From positions 1 through 64,000 of the forward strand of contig NZ_CABVHK010000010.1 of NCBI RefSeq assembly GCF_902497785.1: a stretch of 64,000 nucleotides of DNA, read 5' to 3'. Below, piece by piece: positions 42,143 through 50,542 of this stretch (within the stretch, counting starts at the first letter, position 1; each line of letters starts with the position of its first letter). The position numbers and the translations under genes are program-made. Below the pieces are notes generated by a model. The model searched no databases, was not told the origin of the DNA, and was given only the letters and a program-made list of their open reading frames with translations. This stretch comes from Pseudomonas fluorescens. Its GTDB lineage: Bacteria; Pseudomonadota; Gammaproteobacteria; Pseudomonadales; Pseudomonadaceae.

Positions 42143-43582
42143 TCAACGCTCAGCCACCTTCAACGCCCCACTCCACCCCCCACCCAGCGCCTTGTACAAC
42201 GTCACCTGATTGATTTCTCGCGCCAACTCCAGTTGCGCCCATTTCTGCTGCGCATCGAACAACGAGCGCTGCGCATCCATCGTCGAAAAATAACTGTCCA
42301 GTCCCGCTTCGAAACGCAAGCGGGACTGGCGATACGCTTCCTGATAATCCCCCACCAGTTTTTTCTGGAACTGCACCTGCGTGAGCATTTCCTGCCGCGC
42401 ATTCAGCGCATCGGCGGCTTCGCGAAAAGCGTTCTGCACCGTGGCTTCATACGCCGCCGCCTGACCGTCGAACCGCGCGTGGCTGGCATCCACTTGCGCC
42501 CGCCGCGCGCCGCCGTCGATCAAGGGCAATGTCCCCGCCAGCGCCACCGACCAGAATTCCGCCGGGCCGCTGAGCAACCGGGAAAAATCCCCGGTCAGGC
42601 TGCCCAGCGCACCGGTCAGGGAAAAGGTCGGGAAATACGCAGTCCGCGCCGCGCCGATATCGGCATTGGCCGCGCGCAGCGAAGCTTCCGCCGACATGAT
42701 GTCCGGGCGTCGTTCGACCAGCGACGAAGGCAAACCGGCCGGCACATCCAGCGTCGCCAACTGTTCGCCCAGCGCACCGGTCGGCAGCAAGCTCACCGGC
42801 ACCGGCTGCCCGACCAGCACCCGCAATGCGTTAATGTTCTGCGCCACTTCCATGCGATAGGTATTGACCTGCACCGCCGCCGTGTTGGTTTGCGCATCCG
42901 CCTGGTGCACGTCGATCCGCGCGCTGGAACCAAGGTTGAAACTCTTGCGCAGCAGTTGCCCGTAGCGGTCCTGGGACTGATAGGTGTTCTGCGCGAGGTC
43001 GAGCAAATGCTGATTGGCCTTAAGGCTCAACCAGGTGCTGGCCACCTCGCCGATCAGCGCCAGCCGCGCCGTTTGATAATCCGCCTCGGACGCTTCGAAA
43101 CGCGCCCCGGCGGCATTGCGCTGGCTGCGGATACGACCGAACAGATCCAGCTCGTAGGACGTAAACCCGCCCGTCGCCTGAAAAGTGTTGGCAATGCTGC
43201 CAGAGCTGTCACCGCCATTCGGCGTTCGTACCAGTGGCGGTAACTTGCTGCGTCCGGCGTAGGTGTCGATGCCGATCGTAGGAAAAAGCCCTGACCGCGC
43301 ACTGTCGTACCCGGCCCGCGCCTCTTCGACGCTGGCCGCGAATTGTCTAAGGCTGCGGTTATTGGCCAAGGAGAGGTCGATCAGCTGGCGCAGTCGGTCA
43401 TCGACCACAAAACCACGCCAATCCTTGTCGAACGCCTGCTTGCCGACGCAACACTCCCCCGCCGTGTTGGCCGGCCACTGTTGATCAATCGGTGCGTCAG
43501 GTTTCTCGTAGGTCGGTTCCAGCGAGCATCCGCCGAGCAGCAGCAAAGACATGAAACACGAGGTCGATAAGCAACTGTTCAT
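42143..43582 (-). CDS. Outer-membrane efflux/secretion channel lipoprotein (NodT/OprM family)
   Basis: TolC-fold trimeric channel in the outer membrane. The 479-residue lipoprotein has signal CLSTSCFMSLLLLGGC, with the lipobox Cys about C19. It carries two OEP repeats: LSLANNRSLRQFAASVEEARAGYDSARSGLFPTI in the first and LVERRPDIMSAEASLRAANADIGAARTAYFPTFSLTGALG in the second, the RxPDIxxAE motif typical of NodT-type proteins. It is the last gene of the four-gene minus-strand operon, starting 10 bases after the GT2 gene stop. In this context it is more likely to release polysaccharide than drugs, which is inference. Confidence 0.87.
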   Translation of the reverse strand: MNSCLSTSCFMSLLLLGGCSLEPTYEKPDAPIDQQWPANTAGECCVGKQAFDKDWRGFVVDDRLRQLIDLSLANNRSLRQFAASVEEARAGYDSARSGLFPTIGIDTYAGRSKLPPLVRTPNGGDSSGSIANTFQATGGFTSYELDLFGRIRSQRNAAGARFEASEADYQTARLALIGEVASTWLSLKANQHLLDLAQNTYQSQDRYGQLLRKSFNLGSSARIDVHQADAQTNTAAVQVNTYRMEVAQNINALRVLVGQPVPVSLLPTGALGEQLATLDVPAGLPSSLVERRPDIMSAEASLRAANADIGAARTAYFPTFSLTGALGSLTGDFSRLLSGPAEFWSVALAGTLPLIDGGARRAQVDASHARFDGQAAAYEATVQNAFREAADALNARQEMLTQVQFQKKLVGDYQEAYRQSRLRFEAGLDSYFSTMDAQRSLFDAQQKWAQLELAREINQVTLYKALGGGWSGALKVAER

Positions 43583-43591
43583 GGCGCGCAC

Positions 43592-45742
43592 CTAAAAACG
43601 TTGGCCGAGCAAAGCTCGCAAGGGGGAAAGAAGCATTGCCCACAGGCCCGAGCGGCCGACACTGATGGGCGGCAGAACCTGTTTATGAGAACGAACACTG
43701 ACCGGCCGCCAGCGTGGCAGCGGCAGGTAGGACGATGATCTGATGGGCGTGGGCAACCGCGGCGTACGACGTTTTTCTCCGAGCAACGCCCGACGCAGCA
43801 AAGTGCCGAACGCCAGCGCCGGTTCAGCCTTGCTGACGACATTGATCGTCGCGTCACTGAACAGCCGTGCGATCAGCTGTCGGCGCAGCGTTTCATCGAG
43901 CTCGACAAAGCGCAGGCCCAACTGGTCATCACCGTGATTGCGCATGACCTCAACGCCCAGCCACCCGAGCTTGTCGATCCACATTTCGCCACACAGCCCC
44001 GGCTTGATCGAAGACGCGAATGCGCAATGCAGCGACGCGCCGCTGAGGGAAATATCCACCAGCCGACCGGGGAGGACTTTGCCGCCAAAACGCAAACCGG
44101 TGGGTTTGTCGAACGGGAAGCGCTCTTCGCCATGCAACCGTGGGCGGTCGACACACGCCACCAGTGTCGCCAGGTTGTAGACCAGCGCCACCACTGTCCA
44201 GCAGAGGTTAAACAGCATGTTGCCGTCAAACGCAGCCGCCGTGCTGATGGCGATGTAGGCGCCTATCTGCGAGAACAGGGTCAGGGCAAAAAAGAACCCG
44301 AACAGCTTCCAATGCACCATCGTCTTCGTCCGGTCGAGCCCCTTGGCGGTAACTTTGAACGGTCGCCCAAACGGACGGATCATGGCGCTGGCAATAGTGG
44401 CCGTGACGGCGAGCGAAGCAACGATCTGCGTGACTTCGGTGAAAATCGGCAAGGTGCGCCGATCCGTGACCCAGGTTCCGTAACCCCAGAACGCAATCAA
44501 CGCCGGCATGCCGAACGCGAGGAAGTCCACTGGATTGGCGTAGAACCCGGCAATGCCGAAGTACCAATACAGCACCGGCGACACCAGCATCATCAGAATG
44601 AATGGCTTGGAAAACCAGTGCATCAGCCCGTGGATATAGTGCAACCGGTCGTTGAGCGTGTAACCGCCACCGCGCAACGGTCCGTCCTTGAGCAGCGCGA
44701 CCTGGATAGTACCCAGGCACCAGCGTCCGCGCTGGTTGATGTACTCGGTCAAGCCCTCCGCCGACAAACCAATCGACAGACGCTCATTCAGCCAGCGGGT
44801 GACGTAGCCTTTTTGCAGCAATCGATAAGTGGTGTAGATGTCTTCACAAACCGAGCCTGTAGGAAACCCGCCGATTTCGTTGATCAAATCACGACGCACC
44901 ACGAAGGACGTGCCGACGCAGAACGCTGCATCCCAGCCATCCTTCGCCGGTTGAAACACGTCGAAAAATACCCGCTGCTCATCCACCCAACAGGCGGAGG
45001 TGCCGAGGTTGTGTTGAATCGGATCGGGGTTGTAGTAGAACTGCGGCGTCTGTACCAGGCCGACTTTCGGATCGTCGAACAGGCCCAGGGTGCGCATCAG
45101 GATCGGTTGCTGCGGCGCGAAGTCGGCGTCGAGCACCAGAATATACGGCGCGTTACTGAGGGTCGCCGACTGCCGCAAACCGTTGTTCAGGTTGCCGGCC
45201 TTGGCGTGTGAGTTGTCCGGGCGCCGCGCGTATTGCACGCCAACCTCGGCGCAATAATCGCGCAACCAGTCGCGCCGCGTATCGTCGAGCACCCAAATGG
45301 TGAAGTTGGGGTAATCGATGGCCTGCGCGGCAATGATGGTTTTTTCGAGGATCTCCAGGCCTTCGTTGTACGTGGCGATGAAGATATCCACCGACGGTGC
45401 GCTCACGCCTAGAGCGCGCAACCGACGCTCACCCGCGTCGGCGTCCTTGCTGTGATCCGAACGACAGAGCATGACGACGATGGAAAACAACGTGTACCCA
45501 ATCGCCAGCATTTCGAAAAACAGGAAGGCGTAGGCCCAGACCGTGGCAAACCCGGAATGGTCGTCGGGCAACGTGTCGCGAATCCGCCACACCGCGTAGT
45601 TGACCAGCAACAACGCGGTGACGGCACCAAACCCGGCGCGCGCGGCCCATTGATCGCGGTGGGTCAGGCAGGTGAACAGAATCACCATCGCCAGCGTCCA
45701 GAAGTTGATTTGCAGCAGTTGCAACGAGTCGAGTGCCTGCAT
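43592..45742 (-). CDS. BcsA-like processive glycosyltransferase (GT2) with C-terminal PilZ domain
   Basis: Inner-membrane polysaccharide synthase, 716 residues. N-terminal helices (about 15-95) precede the GT-A domain with D153/D154 (VLDDTRRDW), DAD at 205-207, CED at 299-301 (in place of TED) and QRGRW at 337-341, the QxxRW motif of processive synthases. Further helices (about 380-530) and a PilZ domain (about 533-640) follow. DISLSG (563-568) is a standard DxSxxG, but arginines are at R533, R535 and R541, so the RxxxR pair is not seen in normal spacing; c-di-GMP binding may be weakened. The start at 45742 is one base after the upstream stop. The product (cellulose-like or another beta-glucan) cannot be read from sequence. 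Confidence 0.88.
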   Translation of the reverse strand: MQALDSLQLLQINFWTLAMVILFTCLTHRDQWAARAGFGAVTALLLVNYAVWRIRDTLPDDHSGFATVWAYAFLFFEMLAIGYTLFSIVVMLCRSDHSKDADAGERRLRALGVSAPSVDIFIATYNEGLEILEKTIIAAQAIDYPNFTIWVLDDTRRDWLRDYCAEVGVQYARRPDNSHAKAGNLNNGLRQSATLSNAPYILVLDADFAPQQPILMRTLGLFDDPKVGLVQTPQFYYNPDPIQHNLGTSACWVDEQRVFFDVFQPAKDGWDAAFCVGTSFVVRRDLINEIGGFPTGSVCEDIYTTYRLLQKGYVTRWLNERLSIGLSAEGLTEYINQRGRWCLGTIQVALLKDGPLRGGGYTLNDRLHYIHGLMHWFSKPFILMMLVSPVLYWYFGIAGFYANPVDFLAFGMPALIAFWGYGTWVTDRRTLPIFTEVTQIVASLAVTATIASAMIRPFGRPFKVTAKGLDRTKTMVHWKLFGFFFALTLFSQIGAYIAISTAAAFDGNMLFNLCWTVVALVYNLATLVACVDRPRLHGEERFPFDKPTGLRFGGKVLPGRLVDISLSGASLHCAFASSIKPGLCGEMWIDKLGWLGVEVMRNHGDDQLGLRFVELDETLRRQLIARLFSDATINVVSKAEPALAFGTLLRRALLGEKRRTPRLPTPIRSSSYLPLPRWRPVSVRSHKQVLPPISVGRSGLWAMLLSPLRALLGQRF

Positions 45743-45743
45743 G

Positions 45744-46988
45744 TCAGTCAGCCTCTGTCGAACCGGTAAAGGGATTGACGCCAGTAGCCGCAATCGCCGC
45801 CCACGCCGTGGCGCCCAAGTGAGGCAGGTGGTAATAGAAGAAATCGTTGGTGACGGAATCCGGTCCGATCGCCAGCCCGGTACTGATGCGTGGTGACGGT
45901 GTCGCAAACAGCCAGCCATCGCCCGCCTCCTGAGCGAGCAACACGCTCCACAGTGGTCGCGCCTTGTCACTCAGGCCGTTTAACTGCGCGACGGCAGCCG
46001 CCTGCGCGGTGCCTTCGGTCCACAGGCCATCGGGATCGCGGTTGAAACCGTAGCCATCGCCCGCACGGTGAGCGTGATCGATGAAGGCGAACACTCGCCG
46101 CCAATCCTTGGGCGGGTCCTGCAGGGCAATCAGCGGCCAGATCTGTGCGTCCAGTCCCGAGCGCACGCGATCGGACGTCTGGCCATCGGCCCCGGTGCCG
46201 ATCAGAAACCGCCCTTCCCCGGCATCCCATTGACTGGTAACGAATTGCCGGGCGATCCGGGCTTGCTGCACCGAGTCCTGATCCGGCGCTACCGCGTCGA
46301 GTGCCGACCACGCCGCGGCGAGGTCGACGTTATGCTCCGTGGACTTCCAGTTCTGCTGGACCTGCTGGGAAAAGTAGCCGTAATAGCCACCACTGAAGCC
46401 GGCCGGTGATTGGCCGTCGTAGGTATTTTTCTGCGACCAGTGAAGGACTTTTCTTGCCGCCTCAAGGTAAGACGCCTCACCGCTTTGACGAAAAGCCTCA
46501 AGCAAGGCCAATGCCGCCCACGCCTGATTGCCGGTGGCACTGCTGACCTGGTAGGCGTCCTGGTTCCAGGCATTGCGCTCAGTACTCCAGTAACCGGGCA
46601 GTTTTATCGACGGCGCACCGACCGGGCCCGCCGCGTAGGCATTGCGCAAGCGACCGTCCTGATATTCGGGATCGTGGCGCGTGGCAAACACCAAGGCGTC
46701 TGCGATGCGTCGCGCCGAATCGGCTTTGCCACAGGCGAACAGCGCAATGCTTGCCAGCGCGTTGTCATACGTAAACGCCACGCCGCGCAAGGCCAGAATC
46801 GGCGCAGGTTGACCGTGAAGCGGCGGATAACTGGCCACTAGCACCGGGCCGGCCGGCTGCGATGACACTGCCCGATCCAGGGCTGCGCAGGTCATTGCCG
46901 CGAGTTGCGGCCTCGCTTGAGCCGCAACCGCGGTCGCCCCACTGCTGATCAGCATCACTGCGATCATCCCTCGCAAAAATCCGTTCAT
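45744..46988 (-). CDS. Exported glycosidase-like protein, six-hairpin (alpha/alpha) fold
   Basis: A 414-residue protein with a signal peptide (MNGFLRGMIAVMLISSGATAVAAQA). The sequence has helical repeats such as TYDNALASIALFACGKADSARRIADALVFAT and NQAWAALALLEAFRQSGEASYLEAARKVLHWSQ, and IDHAHRAGDGYGFNRDPDGLWTEGTAQAAAVAQLN, the pattern of (alpha/alpha)6 barrel glycosidases and epimerases. I cannot assign a GH family. Between a synthase and an adaptor gene, it resembles the place of endoglucanases such as BcsZ in cellulose operons, so it may trim or modify the polymer. It overlaps the HlyD-type gene by four bases. Confidence 0.7.
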   Translation of the reverse strand: MNGFLRGMIAVMLISSGATAVAAQARPQLAAMTCAALDRAVSSQPAGPVLVASYPPLHGQPAPILALRGVAFTYDNALASIALFACGKADSARRIADALVFATRHDPEYQDGRLRNAYAAGPVGAPSIKLPGYWSTERNAWNQDAYQVSSATGNQAWAALALLEAFRQSGEASYLEAARKVLHWSQKNTYDGQSPAGFSGGYYGYFSQQVQQNWKSTEHNVDLAAAWSALDAVAPDQDSVQQARIARQFVTSQWDAGEGRFLIGTGADGQTSDRVRSGLDAQIWPLIALQDPPKDWRRVFAFIDHAHRAGDGYGFNRDPDGLWTEGTAQAAAVAQLNGLSDKARPLWSVLLAQEAGDGWLFATPSPRISTGLAIGPDSVTNDFFYYHLPHLGATAWAAIAATGVNPFTGSTEAD

Positions 46989-48190
46989 GGTCGAGACACC
47001 TCGGCACTGGCCCACAGCCCCGGATTGCAGGTCATGGCGCGCTGGCTATCAGTCAGGTCTGCGGCAAAGGTGCCGACCACATACACGGAATTCTGCTCGG
47101 CATACGGAAACGGCACGCTGTAAGTGTTGGCGCGAATATCCGAAGCGCTGGACAACAGTTGCACCACGCTGGCCTTGAGCGGCTGATCGAGACCACGGAT
47201 TTTCACCGTGAGCACGCTGTCGCGATCGATCTTGCTGGCCATGCGTTCTGGAAACACCGCGATCACGTAGCTCTGCCCGCAGTCGGTGGCGCGCAGCAAA
47301 GTCGATCCGGCCTGCACCAGCGTGCCCTGTGGCGCCAGCAGTTCCTGAACGGTGCCCGGCGAATAGGCAACGACGTCGTAACCGGCCATCAACTTCATGC
47401 GTCCCTGTTCGGTTTCGATCAGTTGGTTGAGGTTGTCGAGTTCCAGTTGATAGGTCGCCCGATTGCGCGCCTGATTCTCCAGGCTGAGTTTCAGTGTGGT
47501 CATTTGCGCACTGAGGTCGAACATGCGCAGTTGATCGGGGTCGAGGTAAACCTGTTTGTTGGCGGCACTGACGTCACCATCATTGATCCGCAATTGCGAG
47601 CGCACCGATTCCGCCGCGCCTTGCAAGGAAGCCAACTGAGCCTTGGAGGAAGCGACCACCGCGCCACTCACCGCGCCTTGCACGAACAACTCGAGGTTGC
47701 GTTCGACGGTTTCCTGGGCATCCAACAAGCGCGCACTGGCGGCGCTGCTTTCGGCTTTCAGGGCTTTTTGGGTGAACAGTTGGCGGGTATGAAACGCGGT
47801 TTGATACTGCTGACTGGTTTTCTCCAGCGCCTCGTAATACTGCTGATCATGCTCGGCCTGGCTGGCCGACGATGACAACTGTTGTTCAAGGGTGAGTCGC
47901 CGTGTTTGCAGCGTCAGCAACGTTTCCTGATTTGCACGCGGGTTCTCGACAACAGCGATTTTCTGACCCTGGATAAACGTCGCGCCCGGTTTGACTTCCA
48001 ATGCACTCACGACACCGTCGATCGGTGTCGTCAGCAATATCACCGGCGCATTCAGAATCGCCCGCGTGGCAGACGCCGACACCAGCGGCATCAGTAACGT
48101 CGACAACAAGAGCCAGACAATAAACCCGAGCACGCCCAAACCGACCAGACGCGGCAACAATGACAATAACCGTGAACGTTCTTGCGCCAT
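46985..48190 (-). CDS. HlyD-family membrane fusion protein
   Basis: Periplasmic adaptor of 401 residues with one N-terminal membrane helix (about 12-34). Biotinyl-lipoyl halves are at VILLTTPIDGVVSALEVKPGATFIQGQKIAVVENP and AYSPGTVQELLAPQGTLVQAGSTLLRATD, flanking a long alpha-hairpin (coiled coil, about 90-255) that would contact an outer-membrane channel. It is the first gene of the operon and is probably the link between the GT2 synthase and the NodT-like channel. The domain order resembles adaptors of drug exporters, but the operon has no RND or ABC pump. Confidence 0.85.
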   Translation of the reverse strand: MAQERSRLLSLLPRLVGLGVLGFIVWLLLSTLLMPLVSASATRAILNAPVILLTTPIDGVVSALEVKPGATFIQGQKIAVVENPRANQETLLTLQTRRLTLEQQLSSSASQAEHDQQYYEALEKTSQQYQTAFHTRQLFTQKALKAESSAASARLLDAQETVERNLELFVQGAVSGAVVASSKAQLASLQGAAESVRSQLRINDGDVSAANKQVYLDPDQLRMFDLSAQMTTLKLSLENQARNRATYQLELDNLNQLIETEQGRMKLMAGYDVVAYSPGTVQELLAPQGTLVQAGSTLLRATDCGQSYVIAVFPERMASKIDRDSVLTVKIRGLDQPLKASVVQLLSSASDIRANTYSVPFPYAEQNSVYVVGTFAADLTDSQRAMTCNPGLWASAEVSRP

Positions 48191-48669
48191 GTTCGACTCT
48201 CCCGATAAACCAACCGCGTAAAGTCAGGCAATAGCAGGCCGTGACTGCAAGACACTTTTGGCAGGGTGAGCGAGACACAAAGACTTCTATGGACGGCAAC
48301 TAAGCCGACGCTGTTTATGTGGTTTTATTGTGATGTGAGCAGGAATGAGGTTCCTGTCTTTTTGGAGAGTTGCTATGTTGCGCAGTAAATATCAGGTAAC
48401 GAGCCCAAGGCAGAGCGGGCGCTGTCATTGGCGACACTAGATACAGTGCCCGTAGGTGTCAAGCATCAGTCTTAAACATTTAAATGGCGTCAAATAGGTA
48501 ACGCGCATTAAATGGGATGCGCTGTAGATTTTAAAATCCAAAACACCGACAACCCATTAATTTTATTAATAGTTTTTATTTTTTACCTACAAATGAACTT
48601 TGCACTGAGAACGAGATAATTCTGTAGACATAGTTGGTCAGATTAAAAAGATATAAGCGTTGCGCAAAC
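48191..48669. other. AT-rich leader region of the polysaccharide operon
   Basis: About 480 bases without a credible gene between the adaptor gene start and the gap terminator. Composition falls to strongly AT-rich at about 48470-48650. It holds GATTTTAAAATC (48527-48538, a perfect 12-base palindrome) and GCGCAT...ATGCGC (48503-48508 and 48517-48522, perfect inverted repeat). On the plus strand a 21-codon open frame with a GGAGAG site starts at 48375. The operon promoter presumably lies here on the minus strand. Confidence 0.6.
48375..48440 (+). other. Possible 21-residue micro-ORF
   Basis: ATG at 48375 has GGAGAG six bases upstream and reads 21 codons (MLRSKYQVTSPRQSGRCHWR then H and stop TAG). 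It runs away from the operon. There is no family evidence, and it could be chance. Confidence 0.2.
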
Positions 48670-48699
48670 AAAAACGCCCCGACAAAGTCGGGGCGTTTT
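48670..48699 (-). terminator. Intrinsic terminator after gap
   Basis: AAAACGCCCCGAC and GTCGGGGCGTTTT form a 13-pair stem with an AAA loop, and T runs lie on the gap side (minus strand). Confidence 0.93.
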
Positions 48700-48715
48700 C
48701 ATGTGCCGCTGATGC

Positions 48716-50164
48716 TTAGCGCGGGAACGCTGGCGGGTTTACACCGGCCATGTCTTCCATTACGCGAACCACCTGGCAGCTGTAACCGAACTCGTTGTCG
48801 TACCAGACGTACAGCACAACGCGGTTATCCTGGGTGATGGTTGCTTCAGCATCGACAACACCGGCGTGGCGCGAGCCAACGAAGTCAGTGGACACCACTT
48901 CCTGCGAATTGACGTAGTCGATTTGCTTATGCAGATCGGAGTGCAGCGCCATGTAGCGCAGGTACTCGTTTATCTCTTCACGGGTAGCGGCTTTCTCAAG
49001 GTTCAGGTTGAGAATGGCCATCGACACGTTTGGCGTCGGAACGCGGATCGCGTTACCGGTCAGCTTGCCGGCCAGTTCAGGCAAAGCCTTGGCAGCCGCG
49101 GTGGCAGCACCGGTCTCGGTGATCACCATGTTCAACGCGGCGCTACGGCCACGGCGATCGCCTTTGTGGAAGTTGTCGATCAGGTTCTGGTCGTTGGTGT
49201 ACGAGTGAACCGTTTCAACGTGACCGTTGATGATGCCGAACTTGTCGTTGACCGCTTTCAGCACCGGCACGATGGCGTTGGTGGTGCAGGACGCGGCCGA
49301 AACAATCTTGTCCTCAGCGGTGATTTCGCCGTGGTTAATGCCGTGGACGATGTTCTTCAGCTTGCCTTTGCCTGGCGCGGTCAGAACAACGCGGTCGATG
49401 CCCGGGCAGGCCAGATGCTGGCCCAGACCGTCGGCGTCACGCCATACACCGGTATTGTCCACCAGCAGCGCGTCTTTGATGCCGTACTGGGTGTAATCCA
49501 CTTCAGTCGGGTTTTTCGCGTAGATAACCTGGATCAGGTTGCCGTTGGCGGTGATGGTGTTGTTTTCTTCGTCGATGGTAATGGTGCCGTTGAACGAACC
49601 ATGTACCGAATCGCGGCGCAGCAGGCTGGCGCGCTTGGTCAGGTCGTTATCGGCGCCCTTGCGGACAACGATGGCACGCAGACGCAGACCGTCGCCGCCA
49701 CCGGTTTTTTCAACCAGGATGCGCGCCAGCAGACGGCCGATACGACCGAAGCCGTACAGCACAACGTCGGTGCCTTTGCGAGCGGAGGCGTTTTGCTGGC
49801 CAACCACGTCAGCCATTTCTTCACGGACGAACTGCTCGGCAGTGCGGCCATTGCCTTCGACGCGGAATTTGTACGCCAACTTGCCCAGGTCCACCGAAGC
49901 CGCGCCGAGCTTGAGCTCGCTCATGGCTTTAAGCAGAGGGAATGTTTCGTGGACGGAGAGTTCGGTATCGTCGGAAGAACGATGGCGAGCAAAGCGGTGA
50001 GCTTTGAGAATCGCGATGACAGACTGGTTGATCAGGCTGCGGCCATAGATCGAGCTCACCACGTTGTTATTGCGGTAGAGCTGACCGATAAGCGGAATCA
50101 TCGCTTCTGCGAGTGCTTCACGGTCGATCCATTCACCAAGACACTGGTCGGGCTTCTGAGTCAC
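48716..50164 (-). CDS. gap: Glyceraldehyde-3-phosphate dehydrogenase, long form with N-terminal extension
   Basis: Cytoplasmic NAD(P)-dependent GAPDH. The Rossmann domain starts at TDVVLYGFGRIGRLLARIL (about residue 130), with the catalytic Cys in SAASCTTNAIVPVL and the C-terminal motif LYVWYDNEFGYSCQVVRV. About 125 residues of helical sequence precede it (EWIDREALAEAMIPLIGQLYRNNNVVSSIYGRSLINQSVI); this long form is conserved in pseudomonads as the mfd-linked GAPDH (PA3001 in P. aeruginosa). A GTG at 50164 with GGAAGG five bases upstream is the best start, giving 482 residues. It is divergent from mfd. Pseudomonads have other gap genes; this one is often assigned to gluconeogenic use. Confidence 0.93.
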   Translation of the reverse strand: MTQKPDQCLGEWIDREALAEAMIPLIGQLYRNNNVVSSIYGRSLINQSVIAILKAHRFARHRSSDDTELSVHETFPLLKAMSELKLGAASVDLGKLAYKFRVEGNGRTAEQFVREEMADVVGQQNASARKGTDVVLYGFGRIGRLLARILVEKTGGGDGLRLRAIVVRKGADNDLTKRASLLRRDSVHGSFNGTITIDEENNTITANGNLIQVIYAKNPTEVDYTQYGIKDALLVDNTGVWRDADGLGQHLACPGIDRVVLTAPGKGKLKNIVHGINHGEITAEDKIVSAASCTTNAIVPVLKAVNDKFGIINGHVETVHSYTNDQNLIDNFHKGDRRGRSAALNMVITETGAATAAAKALPELAGKLTGNAIRVPTPNVSMAILNLNLEKAATREEINEYLRYMALHSDLHKQIDYVNSQEVVSTDFVGSRHAGVVDAEATITQDNRVVLYVWYDNEFGYSCQVVRVMEDMAGVNPPAFPR

Positions 50165-50542
50165 GGGAACCTTCCACATGTAGGGGCAGAAAAAAGGGGC
50201 TACATTATGCCGCCGAGTGCCTCCCGTAGCAATGCGCGCCTGTCGTGCGATCCGTAACAAATTTCCGTTAAAAAAAATCCGGCACTGACGGAGCCCAGTA
50301 AAACCGCGGGTTTCAGCGCAGTCGATTTTTTCGAGACACCGCTGTCTTATCCGTAACCCTCCGTAACACTCGACCGTTTTGCCACTACATAATCAGTGAT
50401 TTTCCGTAAAAAACCGGCCGATTTTGTCTTTACCACTACATTTCGCCAAACCTGCGTAATAGACACAGTCAGCAACTGACAGGCGGCACCCGGGACCGCT
50501 ACAATTACCGACTTTGTCGCAACGCTTGGAGCTCAACCTTCC
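50165..50542. other. Divergent gap-mfd intergenic region with short repeats
   Basis: CCGTAAC occurs at 50252-50258, 50351-50357 and 50361-50367, with variants CCGTTAA at 50265 and CCGTAAA at 50404. A second short repeat, (G/A)CCACTACAT, occurs at 50381-50390 and 50432-50441; read on the other strand it is ATGTAGTGG, half of a HexR-like TGTAGT motif. No gene was seen. Confidence 0.5.
50476..50505 (+). promoter_or_regulatory. Likely mfd promoter
   Basis: CTGACA (50476-50481), 18 bases, TACAAT (50500-50505). This is a good sigma-70 pair 38 bases before the GTG start of mfd. Confidence 0.65.

Noticed and set aside
41783..43243. 486-codon plus-strand frame across the REP and the outer-membrane channel gene
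   Set aside because: It starts within apbE antisense, runs through a REP palindrome and antisense of the channel gene; no plausible protein.
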